Part shown: positions 1 to 6,759 of the stretch, piece by piece | Position numbering within the stretch: position 1 is the first letter of the stretch | Layout of the letters: every line of letters starts with the position of its first letter | NCBI GenBank assembly: GCA_937926195.1 | Contig: CALEXZ010000037.1 | Coordinates: 1 to 15,638, forward strand | Source of the DNA: an uncultured Actinomyces sp. | GTDB lineage: Bacteria > Actinomycetota > Actinomycetes > Actinomycetales > Actinomycetaceae | Direction: 5' to 3' | Length of the DNA stretch: 15,638 nt | Translations under genes and position numbers: made by a program | The notes under the pieces: generated by a model | The model's input: only the letters and a program-made list of their open reading frames with translations | Databases searched by the model: none | What the model was told of the DNA's origin: nothing

Positions 1-758
1 TCATGGGCCCCGAGCTCATGACCCAGATGCAGGAGCAGGCTGAGCGCTTCGGCGCCGACCTGCGCTACGAGGACGTCGTGTCCCTCGACCTCACCGGTGA
101 CATTAAGCGCATCACCACCGACGACGAGGTCTACGAGGCCAGGACCGTCATCATCTCGACGGGCTCGGAGTACCGCAGGCTCGGTCTCGAGGGCGAGGAG
201 CGTCTGTCGGGGCACGGCGTGTCCTACTGCGCGACCTGCGACGGTTTCTTCTTCAAGGACCAGCCCGTCGTCGTCGTCGGCGGCGGTGACTCGGCCATGG
301 AGGAGGCCACGTACCTCACCCGCTTCGCCAGCTCGGTCACCGTCGTCCACCGACGCGACCAGCTGCGCGCCTCCGCGGTCATGGCTGAGCGCGCAATGAA
401 GGACCCGAAGATCTCCTTCGCCTGGAACTCGACGGTCAGCGCCCTCAACGGCACGGACTCGCTCGAGTCCGTCACGCTCAAGGACACCGTCACCGGTGAG
501 CTGCGTGAGGTCCCGGCCGCGGGCATCTTCGTGGCCATCGGCCAGATCCCGCGCTCCGAGCTCGTGCGGGGCGTGCTCGACCTCGACGAGGCCGGCTACA
601 TCACGGTGGACGCGCCCAGCCAGCGCACGAACATCCCCGGTGTCTTCGCCTGTGGCGACGTCGCCGACCCCATCTACCAGCAGGCTGTCACCGCCGCCGG
701 CTCCGGCTGCCGCGCCGCCCTCGACGCCCAGGAGTACCTGACCGCGCTCTCCGCCTGA
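1..758 (+). CDS. trxB: Thioredoxin reductase, 5'-truncated by window edge
   Basis: FAD- and NADPH-dependent flavoenzyme of the cytosol that reduces thioredoxin. The window opens inside the gene. The reading frame is continuous from the first bases, and the visible part begins at MGPELMTQMQ, which in this family lies well inside the protein (about 60 residues in), so the N-terminal FAD-binding GxGxxG segment is missing. Visible signatures, numbered from that Met: the redox-active pair in CATC (76-79) followed by DGFFF, the NADPH-binding GGGDSAMEEA (93-102), and near the C-terminus the FAD-contacting GVFACGDVADP. It ends with TGA at 756-758. The trxA gene follows 77 bases later in the same direction, the usual trxB-trxA pair near actinobacterial origins, so co-transcription is likely. 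No frameshift is seen. Confidence 0.96.
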   Translation, partial: MGPELMTQMQEQAERFGADLRYEDVVSLDLTGDIKRITTDDEVYEARTVIISTGSEYRRLGLEGEERLSGHGVSYCATCDGFFFKDQPVVVVGGGDSAMEEATYLTRFASSVTVVHRRDQLRASAVMAERAMKDPKISFAWNSTVSALNGTDSLESVTLKDTVTGELREVPAAGIFVAIGQIPRSELVRGVLDLDEAGYITVDAPSQRTNIPGVFACGDVADPIYQQAVTAAGSGCRAALDAQEYLTALSA

Positions 759-835
759 GGAGGGCCCCGAGCCCGGCGTCTGCGCCGTCATCGTCCGACC
801 TCCGGACCCCTGAGATCACCAAGAGGAGTACATCC

Positions 836-1162
836 ATGTCATCCGTCCTCACCGTCACCGACGCCACCTTCGAGGCCGAGGTCATGTCCGCCGAGCTGCC
901 CGTGGTCATCGACTTCTGGGCCCAGTGGTGCGGCCCGTGCCGCCAGATGGCACCGATCGTCGAGGAGGTCGCCGCGGAGCTCGACGGCAAGGCCGTCTTC
1001 GTCAAGGTCGACATCGACGAGAACCCGGCCACCGCACGCTCTTTCGGCATCCGCTCCATCCCGACCTTCGCCGTCGTGCGCGACGGCGAGGTCTTCCACC
1101 AGTTCTCCGGCTCGCGCCCCAAGGCCTCCTTCCGTGCCGAGGTCGAGCGGGTCCTGTCCTGA
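836..1162 (+). CDS. trxA: Thioredoxin
   Basis: Small cytosolic disulfide reductase of 108 residues, the standard length for the family. It carries the invariant active site WCGPC (31-35), preceded by VVIDFWAQ, and the cis-proline loop SIPTF (I75-P76-T77). Asp26 in VVIDFW matches the buried acid of the family. The start is ATG with a clear ribosome site (AGGAG at 824-828, 7 bases upstream). It lies 77 bases after trxB, which would recycle it, and a hairpin some 28 bases past its stop may end the transcript. Nothing is unusual about the protein. Actinobacteria often carry several thioredoxins, so the exact paralogue name (trxA or trxC) is a matter of convention. Confidence 0.97.
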   Translation: MSSVLTVTDATFEAEVMSAELPVVIDFWAQWCGPCRQMAPIVEEVAAELDGKAVFVKVDIDENPATARSFGIRSIPTFAVVRDGEVFHQFSGSRPKASFRAEVERVLS

Positions 1163-1190
1163 CCCGGCGCTTCCACGAGACCCGTTTGCG

Positions 1191-1211
1191 AGCCGGATTC
1201 CGCATCCGGTT
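1191..1211 (+). terminator. Hairpin after trxA, candidate terminator
   Basis: An inverted repeat follows the trxA stop: arm CCGGAT (1193-1198), loop of five bases, arm ATCCGG (1204-1209). It extends by one G-U and one A-T pair to an 8-bp stem. There is no run of T after it, so if it terminates it would be the tract-less type common in high-GC Gram-positives. Its place between trxA and thrC supports the call. Strength is only moderate. Confidence 0.4.
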
Positions 1212-1222
1212 AATGAACGCTC

Positions 1223-1251
1223 TGGTTCCACATCGCGGTCGGCAGTAGGGT
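1223..1251 (+). promoter_or_regulatory. Possible thrC promoter
   Basis: TAGGGT at 1246-1251 resembles the actinobacterial -10 element (TANNNT). About 17 bases upstream there is only a poor -35 (TGGTTC, 1223-1228). A transcript starting near 1258 would give a leader of about 40 bases before the thrC ATG. This is based on pattern only. Confidence 0.25.
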
Positions 1252-1297
1252 GAGCGGGTCCCTAGGCGTACCCCACCACCTCCACGAAGGCAGGCTC

Positions 1298-2731
1298 ATG
1301 CAGTTCATCTCGACGCGCGGCGGCATGGAACCGATCGGCTTCAGCGACGTCCTGCTCACGGGGCTCGCACCCGACGGCGGTCTGGCGGTCCCGGCGGAGC
1401 TGCCTTCCCTCGGCACCTCCGCGCTCGAGGAGCTGCGTGCCCTGCCGTACGCCGACCTGGCAGCGAAGGTCATCGGTCTGTTCGCCACCGACATCGCCGA
1501 CGACGATCTTCTCCAGCTCACCCGCGCCGCCTACGGGGAGGACCGCTTTCCGTCTCCGGCGGTCCCGCTCACGGGTCTCGACCAGGTGGCCGACGGCCTC
1601 GTGCTCGTCGGGCTGTCGGAAGGCCCGACGATGGCCTTCAAGGACCTGGCGATGCAGTTCCTCGGTCAGGCCATTCCTTACGTCCTGCGGAAGCGGGGCC
1701 TCGTCCTCAACATCCTCGGGGCGACCAGCGGTGATACGGGCTCTGCCGCCGAGCACGCCTTCCGCGGCCAGGACGGGGTCAGCGTCTTCATGCTCTCGCC
1801 CGCGGGTCGGATGAGTGACGTCCAGCGCGCTCAGATGTACTCGCTCGCCGACCCGAACATCCACAACATCGCCGTCGAGGGTGTCTTCGACGACTGCCAG
1901 AACCTGGTGAAGGCCGTCAATGCCGACACGGACTTCAAGGCCCGGTACTCCATCGGCGCCGTCAACTCCATTAACTTCGGACGCATCGCCGCGCAGATCG
2001 TCTACTACGTCTGGTCCTGGCTGCGCATGACTGACACCCTCCCGGCGGAGGACCGCCCTGGGTACCGGGTCGACGTCGTCGTGCCCTCGGGCAACTTCGG
2101 CAACATCTACGCCGGCCACCTCGCCCGCGAGATGGGCGTCCCGCTGCGTCGTCTCCTGCTTGCAACGAACGAGAACGACGTCCTCGACGAGTTCTTCCGT
2201 ACGGGCATCTACGCACCCCGTTCCAGCGCGGACACGCTCGCCACGTCAAGCCCGTCGATGGACATCTCCAAGGCCTCGAACCTCGAGCGCTTCCTGTGGA
2301 CGCTGCTGGGACCCGAGCAGTTCTCCACGTCCTGGAAGGAGCTCGAGCGTGACGGTCGCATCGACCTCTCCGCCCACGTCGGCACCATGCGTGAACGCTA
2401 CGGCTTCCTCTCCGCCTCCTCCTCTCACGCGGACCGGCTCACCGCCATCACCCTCGTCCACGCCACCACCGGGCTGCTCATCGACCCGCACACGGCCGAC
2501 GGCGTGACGGTCGCCCTCGCGCTGAGGGAGTCCGGTTTCCCCACGCTCGTGCTTGAGACCGCCAAGGCCGCGAAGTTCGGCGACACGGTCGCTGAGGCTC
2601 TGGGCTCGGCCCCCGCTCCCGATGAGGCCCTGCGGAGGCTGCTCGCGGCCGAGCAGCACGTTGTCACCATCGCGGACGACGTCGAGACTCTCCGGGCGCT
2701 CATTGCGCGGGACGCGCTCGGTGCCGTGTAA
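1298..2731 (+). CDS. thrC: Threonine synthase (long form)
   Basis: PLP enzyme converting O-phosphohomoserine to threonine and phosphate, the last step of threonine synthesis in the cytosol. From the chosen ATG it has 477 residues, matching the long thrC class of corynebacteria and enteric bacteria rather than the shorter mycobacterial type. The N-terminus MQFISTRGGMEPIGFSDVLL is the typical start of this class. The frame is open 48 bases further upstream, but that extension (MSGSLGVPHHL) is not family-like, and GAAGG at 1286-1290 is properly spaced for ATG 1298. The PLP lysine is K115 in TMAFKDLAMQF. GATSGDTGSAA (141-151) and PSGNFGN form the cofactor cradle. It stands alone, without hom or thrB alongside. 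A 34-bp palindrome with a parS core follows its stop by 35 bases. Confidence 0.95.
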   Translation: MQFISTRGGMEPIGFSDVLLTGLAPDGGLAVPAELPSLGTSALEELRALPYADLAAKVIGLFATDIADDDLLQLTRAAYGEDRFPSPAVPLTGLDQVADGLVLVGLSEGPTMAFKDLAMQFLGQAIPYVLRKRGLVLNILGATSGDTGSAAEHAFRGQDGVSVFMLSPAGRMSDVQRAQMYSLADPNIHNIAVEGVFDDCQNLVKAVNADTDFKARYSIGAVNSINFGRIAAQIVYYVWSWLRMTDTLPAEDRPGYRVDVVVPSGNFGNIYAGHLAREMGVPLRRLLLATNENDVLDEFFRTGIYAPRSSADTLATSSPSMDISKASNLERFLWTLLGPEQFSTSWKELERDGRIDLSAHVGTMRERYGFLSASSSHADRLTAITLVHATTGLLIDPHTADGVTVALALRESGFPTLVLETAKAAKFGDTVAEALGSAPAPDEALRRLLAAEQHVVTIADDVETLRALIARDALGAV

Positions 2732-2765
2732 CCGGCTGCGTCTCGATTTGCAGTACTCTCCCAAG

Positions 2766-2799
2766 GTCCGCCGGTGTTTCACGTGAAACACCGGCGGAC
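2766..2799. terminator. 34-bp perfect palindrome with parS core, likely also thrC terminator
   Basis: Arms GTCCGCCGG (2766-2774) and CCGGCGGAC (2791-2799) flank the perfect parS 16-mer, making one uninterrupted 34-bp palindrome. In RNA this folds to a very stable hairpin. It lies 35 bases after the thrC stop, where a terminator is expected. No T-run follows. That it terminates transcription is inferred from position and structure. The ParB-binding core itself is unambiguous. Confidence 0.55.
2775..2790. promoter_or_regulatory. parS: parS site 1 (perfect 16-mer)
   Basis: Exact match to the bacterial centromere consensus TGTTTCACGTGAAACA. ParB loads here and spreads on flanking DNA by its CTP switch. 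It lies at the centre of the 34-bp palindrome after thrC, about 10.2 kb from the dnaA start. Confidence 0.97.
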
Positions 2800-2985
2800 G
2801 TGTGTATGGCTCCCACGAGGACGTCGGTGACGCTCCTGCGTCCGGACTGCTCCGTGAACAGTCGGATCACAGGGGCCCTTCACATTGTCGGGCGGCGATC
2901 GCGCTGGTACGCGCTGACCGGCTCGAGTGACACGGAGAGATGCCGCGCGAGTGTCCGTTAACGGTACGCACGCAGTGCCGCCCAG

Positions 2986-3001
2986 TGTTTCACGTGAAAC
3001 A
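2986..3001. promoter_or_regulatory. parS: parS site 2 (perfect 16-mer)
   Basis: Exact TGTTTCACGTGAAACA in the gene-free stretch after thrC. Unlike site 1 the flanks are not palindromic, so no terminator role is suggested. It lies 195 bases past the end of site 1. Confidence 0.97.
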
Positions 3002-3165
3002 TCGGGCTCGGCGCGTAACCCGCCTGCTCTGGGGAAGGCTCCCCGTTGGTGTCCGATCTCGTTGGCTCGCCGGTCCAGGACACGACCGGCCTGACCCGAG
3101 AGACCTCAGTCGCCTCGGTATTGCTCTCGGTAGGGTGGCGTCCGGCTCCGAGTGCCGGGCTACGG

Positions 3166-3240
3166 GCGGGCCCTTCGGGCAGCGGGCTACGAGCTACGGG
3201 CTGCGGCGGGCCCTTCGGGCTGCGGACTACGGGCTACGCA
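3166..3240 (+). repeat. Two imperfect 40-bp tandem repeats
   Basis: Units start at 3166 and 3206, each opening with GCGGGCCCTTCGGGC, which can fold as GCCC-TTC-GGGC. The first 33 positions agree at 30. The octamer-like word GGGCTACG or close variants (GAGCTACG, GACTACG) recurs at 3157, 3184, 3191, 3224 and 3231, so a third decayed unit may precede position 3166. It lies in the parS-rich gene-free stretch. No known function is recognised. Confidence 0.7.
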
Positions 3241-3446
3241 TGATCCGGGGGACCGCCCCGCGGCCGTTTCGGCGACCGGCGTCGACCCACCGCACCAGCG
3301 GCAGGATGAAGCCCGCCCACTGACTCGACCGACGCGGCAGCCACCCACACCGAGCCACCGCGGACCATCGCAGTGCCACGGGCTGACCTCCGCACCAGGT
3401 CGCACCGCCGCGCCGGACCTCAGGTACGGCTCCATGTACCTGCCGA

Positions 3447-3462
3447 TGTTTCACGTGAAACA
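3447..3462. promoter_or_regulatory. parS: parS site 3 (perfect 16-mer)
   Basis: Exact TGTTTCACGTGAAACA, 174 bases upstream of the aminotransferase start. The flanks are not palindromic. ParB bound here could also influence the aminotransferase promoter, which must lie between this site and 3637. That effect is inference. Confidence 0.97.
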
Positions 3463-3636
3463 CTGCCTTGCCTCTCCATCCGGCTCCGGTGACCAGTAGA
3501 TGCCGCTCCGGTCGCACACACGCGGGCCCGCTGTCCACGCTCATCTCGACCTCGCCCTCCGGCGCGATACCACGCTTCCGTGCGTGGCAGACTTGTTCAT
3601 GCGGCGCGGAGGGTCCCGCCGAGCAAGGAGCTGAAC

Positions 3637-4944
3637 GTGAGCGACGCGGACCAGGTCAAGGGCAACAGGCTCGACCCGTGGCTGGACAACTACGCAGCAC
3701 GCGCTCATGGACTGAGGGCCTCCGAGACCCGCTCGCTCTTCGCCGTCGCCTCCCGACCGGAGGTTGTATCGCTCGCCGGCGGCATGCCCAACCTCAAGGA
3801 CCTTCCGCTGGACGCACTCGCTGATGCCACTGCCCAGATGATCCGCAAGGACGGTGGCAGGGCTCTCCAGTACGGCAACGGTCAAGGTCTTCCGGCACTG
3901 CGCGAGAAGATCCCCGCCATCATGGCCCTCGAGGGCATCGACGCCGACCCGGAGGACGTCATCGTCACCACCGGCTCCCAGCAGGCCGTCGACCTCATCA
4001 CCGAGCTCTTCATCGACCCCGGCGACGTCATCCTCGCCGAAGCGCCCACCTACGTCGGATCACTGTCGATCTTCGCGACGTACCAAGCAGACGTCCAGCA
4101 GGTCCCCATCGACGCTCAGGGTGTCATCCCTGAGGCGCTGGAGGAACGCATCATCCAGCTCGAGCGCCAGGGTCGCAGCATCAAGTTCTTCTACTGCCTG
4201 CCCAACTTCCACAACCCCGCGGGTGTCACCCTCTCGGAGGAGCGACGTCCCCTGGTCATCGACATCTGCCGACGCCACCACATTCTCATCGTCGAGGACA
4301 ATCCCTATGGCCTCCTGGGCTTCGAGGGCCAGACCTATACCGCCCTCAAGGCGCTGGCACCTCAGGATGTCGTCTACCTCGGATCCTTCTCCAAGATCTT
4401 CGCCCCCGGATACCGTGTCGGCTGGGCCGTCGCACCGCCCGCCGTGCGCGAGAAGATGAAGCTCGCCTCCGAGGCCGCGATCCTGTGCCCGTCCTCCGTC
4501 GGCCAGTACTCGATTGCGATGTACCTCGATGAGTTCGACTGGCAGCGCCAGATCATCGACTTCCGCACGATGTACCGGGGTCGGCGTGACGCCATGGTCT
4601 CCGCCCTCGAGGAGTACATGCCCCAGTGCACGTGGAACGTTCCCGACGGCGGCTTCTACGTGTGGGTCGGTCTGCCTGACGGGCTCGACGCCAAGGACAT
4701 GCTCCCGCGCGCAGTGACGAACCTCGTTGCCTATGTCTCGGGTACGGCCTTCTACGCTGGTGGCCGCCAGGGACGCGACCACATGCGCCTGTCCTTCTGC
4801 TATCCCGAGCCCGTCGAGATCCGGGAAGGGGTGCGACGGCTGTCGGAGGTTGTCGCCCGAGACCTGGAGCTTCTCGAGATCTTCGGCCCCACACACTCAC
4901 GTCCCGTTGAGGGCATCGTCGCTCCCGCGCCTGACCAGATCTAA
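3637..4944 (+). CDS. PLP-dependent aminotransferase, class I/II (LysN/2-aminoadipate type)
   Basis: Fold-type I aminotransferase of 435 residues. The GTG at 3637 is chosen because AAGGAG (3625-3630) lies six bases upstream. The open frame reaches back to 3580, but those extra residues (MRGRLVHAARRVPP) are not family-like. Motifs: substrate-side SLAGGMP (45-51), LQYGNGQGLPALRE (77-90), TTGSQQA (111-117), LPNFHNPAG (188-196), EDNPYG (220-225) with the pyridine-nitrogen Asp221, the Schiff-base lysine K253 in GSFSKIFAPGYRVGW, and the C-terminal Arg in HMRLSFCYP that binds the alpha-carboxylate. The sequence most resembles the MocR-like/LysN/2-aminoadipate group but has no DNA-binding HTH domain. 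The amino donor and acceptor cannot be told. Its stop overlaps the ribosome site of the ligase-like gene, so the two are one operon. Confidence 0.88.
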   Translation: MSDADQVKGNRLDPWLDNYAARAHGLRASETRSLFAVASRPEVVSLAGGMPNLKDLPLDALADATAQMIRKDGGRALQYGNGQGLPALREKIPAIMALEGIDADPEDVIVTTGSQQAVDLITELFIDPGDVILAEAPTYVGSLSIFATYQADVQQVPIDAQGVIPEALEERIIQLERQGRSIKFFYCLPNFHNPAGVTLSEERRPLVIDICRRHHILIVEDNPYGLLGFEGQTYTALKALAPQDVVYLGSFSKIFAPGYRVGWAVAPPAVREKMKLASEAAILCPSSVGQYSIAMYLDEFDWQRQIIDFRTMYRGRRDAMVSALEEYMPQCTWNVPDGGFYVWVGLPDGLDAKDMLPRAVTNLVAYVSGTAFYAGGRQGRDHMRLSFCYPEPVEIREGVRRLSEVVARDLELLEIFGPTHSRPVEGIVAPAPDQI

Positions 4945-4953
4945 GGAGGACCC

Positions 4954-5910
4954 ATGGCCACCGCATCGTCTGCACCACTGCGTATTGCCGTACTTGCTGG
5001 AGGACTGAGTCACGAACGCGACGTCTCGCTGCGTTCAGGTCACCGCGTCGCCCAGGTCCTCAAGCACCTCGGCCACACCGTCCTCACCCTCGACGTCGAT
5101 GCGCGCACCATCGCCTCACTCAGAGCCTTCGGGCCCGACGTCGTGTGGCCCCTCGTCCACGGCTCTCACGGCGAGGACGGGGGTCTTCAGAACGTCCTCA
5201 TCGCGCTCGGACTCCCGTACGTCGGCACCCACTCCGACGGGTGCCAGCGCGCCTCCTTCAAGCCCACAGCCAAGGCCACGGTGCGCACCGGCGGCGTCCT
5301 CACCCCGGACTCCGTCACCCTCCCCAAGTCCTACTTCTCTCAGCTGGGCGCCCAGGACGTTCTCGGGGTCGTTGCCAACCACCTCGGTCTGCCCGTCGTC
5401 GTCAAGCCCAACCAAGGCGGATCGGGCCTCGGCGTGTCACTCGTGAAGGACGCGGACGAGCTGCGACAGGCCATGGTCGCCTGCTTCGCCTACGACGAGC
5501 GGGCCCTTATCGAGTCCTATGTCCCCGGCCGCGAGATCGCCGTCTCCGTCATCGACGTTGGCGAGGGCCCCAGGTCTCTTCCGCCTGTGGAGGTCGTCGC
5601 CGACGGGCACTACGACTTCGACGCTCGCTACAACCCGGGTCGCTCGGAGTACTTCGTCCCTGCCCGGCTCACAGACGCTGAGACCGCACTAGTCCAGGAG
5701 ACCGCCGTCAAGGTCCACACGACCCTCGGGCTCGGGAACTTCTCCCGCACCGACCTCATTCTCAGCGATGACGGCACGCCATGGTTCATCGACGTCAACG
5801 TCGTCCCGGGCATGACCGAGACCTCCCTCTTCCCGATGGCCGCCGAGGCCGACGGCGACATGGCTTCCATCTGCGACGCCCTCGTCCACCACCCGTACAT
5901 CACGCCGTAG
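4954..5910 (+). CDS. D-alanine-D-alanine ligase-like ATP-grasp protein
   Basis: Predicted cytosolic ATP-grasp ligase, 318 residues, within the Ddl range though on the short side. N-terminal substrate lobe: GGLSHERDVSLRSG (16-29), including Glu21 at the D-Ala amino-binding position, and HGSHGEDG (69-76). ATP lobe: K151-P and NQGGSGLGV (153-161). C-terminal core: R265 and D267 in FSRTDL, then DVNVVPGMTETSLFP (280-294). Two departures from E. coli DdlB: the metal-binding Glu of LEANTSPGMT is Asp280, and the Lys of the AKY motif is Arg225 (ARYNPG). Tyr226 is retained, which in the family goes with D-Ala rather than D-lactate use. Excellent ribosome site AAGGAGGA (4943-4950), starting on the aminotransferase stop. 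It may be the housekeeping Ddl or a divergent paralogue acting on another dipeptide; the sequence does not decide. Confidence 0.85.
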   Translation: MATASSAPLRIAVLAGGLSHERDVSLRSGHRVAQVLKHLGHTVLTLDVDARTIASLRAFGPDVVWPLVHGSHGEDGGLQNVLIALGLPYVGTHSDGCQRASFKPTAKATVRTGGVLTPDSVTLPKSYFSQLGAQDVLGVVANHLGLPVVVKPNQGGSGLGVSLVKDADELRQAMVACFAYDERALIESYVPGREIAVSVIDVGEGPRSLPPVEVVADGHYDFDARYNPGRSEYFVPARLTDAETALVQETAVKVHTTLGLGNFSRTDLILSDDGTPWFIDVNVVPGMTETSLFPMAAEADGDMASICDALVHHPYITP

Positions 5911-5933
5911 ACATCGCCGGAGGGAGACTGTGC

Positions 5934-5971
5934 AGTGCGGCGGATGTTTCACGTGAAACATCCGCCGCACT
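5934..5971. terminator. 38-bp perfect palindrome with parS core, likely terminator of the ligase operon
   Basis: Arms AGTGCGGCGGA (5934-5944) and TCCGCCGCACT (5961-5971) are exact reverse complements around a perfect parS, giving 38 uninterrupted palindromic base pairs. It starts 24 bases after the ligase stop. As RNA it would be a very strong hairpin on either strand. There is no T-run. The terminator role is inferred from placement and from the parallel case after thrC. Confidence 0.55.
5945..5960. promoter_or_regulatory. parS: parS site 4 (perfect 16-mer)
   Basis: Exact TGTTTCACGTGAAACA at the centre of the 38-bp palindrome, in the convergent gap between the ligase-like gene (plus strand) and parB (minus strand). 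Confidence 0.97.
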
Positions 5972-6738
5972 CTCGTAACCGCTGGGCCCGCACGGTTCTC
6001 GGTGCGCAACACCGAGCTTGTCTCGGCGACGTGTCGCTGCTTCTGCATCCAACCGAGGCACGTGCGGTCCCGTCGCCGACCCACCTCCGCGGGGGACCGA
6101 CGCCTGGGCAGGTACCGGCGACGCGCCGACCGGCGACGGTGACCACCTCGATGTGCGCGCACCATCGGGGACCCTCACCTCAGTCGACCGAAGTCTGCGC
6201 CGTGCCCGGCGCTTCGCGCCGTCCGGATCTCGGCCGAGTAGTCGACAGGGCCTCCACATGAGCACCCGCCACTGGACGAGGCTCGCCCTCCGAAACCCGC
6301 GCGCGACAGCGCTTCCGTCGTCGGCCACCGTGGCGTCCGGTGCTATCCCGTGGGCCAGGACGCGTTGACACGGTCCCCGCGAGCGACGGCGCGCCGCTAC
6401 GGGTCCCGACGTTGGCGGGCGGAGACACGCCCACGGAGCTGCCGGCCACGTCGTCGACCACCGTATCGCTGCCCGCATCCACCCACGTCGTCATGCGCTA
6501 CGGCGTGGAAACCCGTCATCGAGACAACAGGAACCCGAGCGGCGTCGTCGCACCAACGACGTGCGCCTGCCGCCCGTACCGTACGCACCGGCCTCTCCCG
6601 CCTCACCGCGGGACCGTCGAGCGGGCCTCCCACCCGCATCCGGTATGCAAAGAGCGAGGTCTCTTGGACTTGCGCGTCACACGTGGAAGACGGCGCTGAT
6701 GATCGCCGAGGACATGGAGCGCATCAACCGACGGCATG
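5972..6738. other. Gene-free stretch between ligase-like gene and parB
   Basis: About 770 bases with no recognised gene. Open frames on both strands are mostly arginine-, proline- and serine-rich shadows without ribosome sites. One plus-strand frame, 6340-6699 (119 codons, GTG start), has a more protein-like composition in its middle (roughly codons 8-55) and mostly G or C in third positions, so it could be a small unknown gene or a gene relic. It has no Shine-Dalgarno sequence and no family resemblance, so it is not called. A small hairpin CGGCGC-TTC-GCGCCG lies at 6207-6221. Nothing else is seen. Confidence 0.5.
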
Positions 6739-6754
6739 CACCCCCAAGGGGGTG
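6739..6754 (-). terminator. Hairpin terminator of parB (end of the parAB transcript)
   Basis: CACCCCC (6739-6745) and GGGGGTG (6748-6754) form a perfect GC-rich stem with an AA centre, starting five bases downstream of the parB stop on the minus strand. In practice this is a 6-bp stem with a 4-base loop. No T-run follows. Its position directly after the last gene of the long minus-strand gene row makes a terminator likely. Confidence 0.6.
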
Positions 6755-6759
6755 ACGCG

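Larger units (their letters stand above)
2800..3636. other. Gene-free stretch with two parS sites and a tandem repeat
   Basis: Between the thrC palindrome and the aminotransferase start there are about 840 bases with no convincing gene. The open frames here are arginine- and proline-rich with no ribosome site or family resemblance. It holds parS sites at 2986-3001 and 3447-3462, a 40-bp imperfect tandem repeat at 3166-3240, and an inverted repeat CCACGC...GCGTGG (3570-3587) about 50 bases before the aminotransferase start that could be an operator. The aminotransferase promoter should lie near its right end, but no good -35/-10 pair was found. Confidence 0.6.

Noticed and set aside
793..807. 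5-bp-stem hairpin between trxB and trxA
   Set aside because: Short, without a T-run, and inside a likely operon; expected by chance in GC-rich DNA.
1250..1297. Upstream start for threonine synthase
   Set aside because: The extension is not seen in the family, whose N-terminus starts at the Met encoded at 1298.
3580..3636. Upstream ATG start for the aminotransferase
   Set aside because: The extra 19 residues are not family-like and there is no ribosome site; GTG 3637 has AAGGAG at ideal distance.
5900..6478. Minus-strand open frame containing a VSRET segment like that of ParB
   Set aside because: The VSRET arises only because the frame crosses parS 4 in the matching phase; the rest is Arg/Pro-rich with no similarity to ParB, so it is not a ParB fragment.
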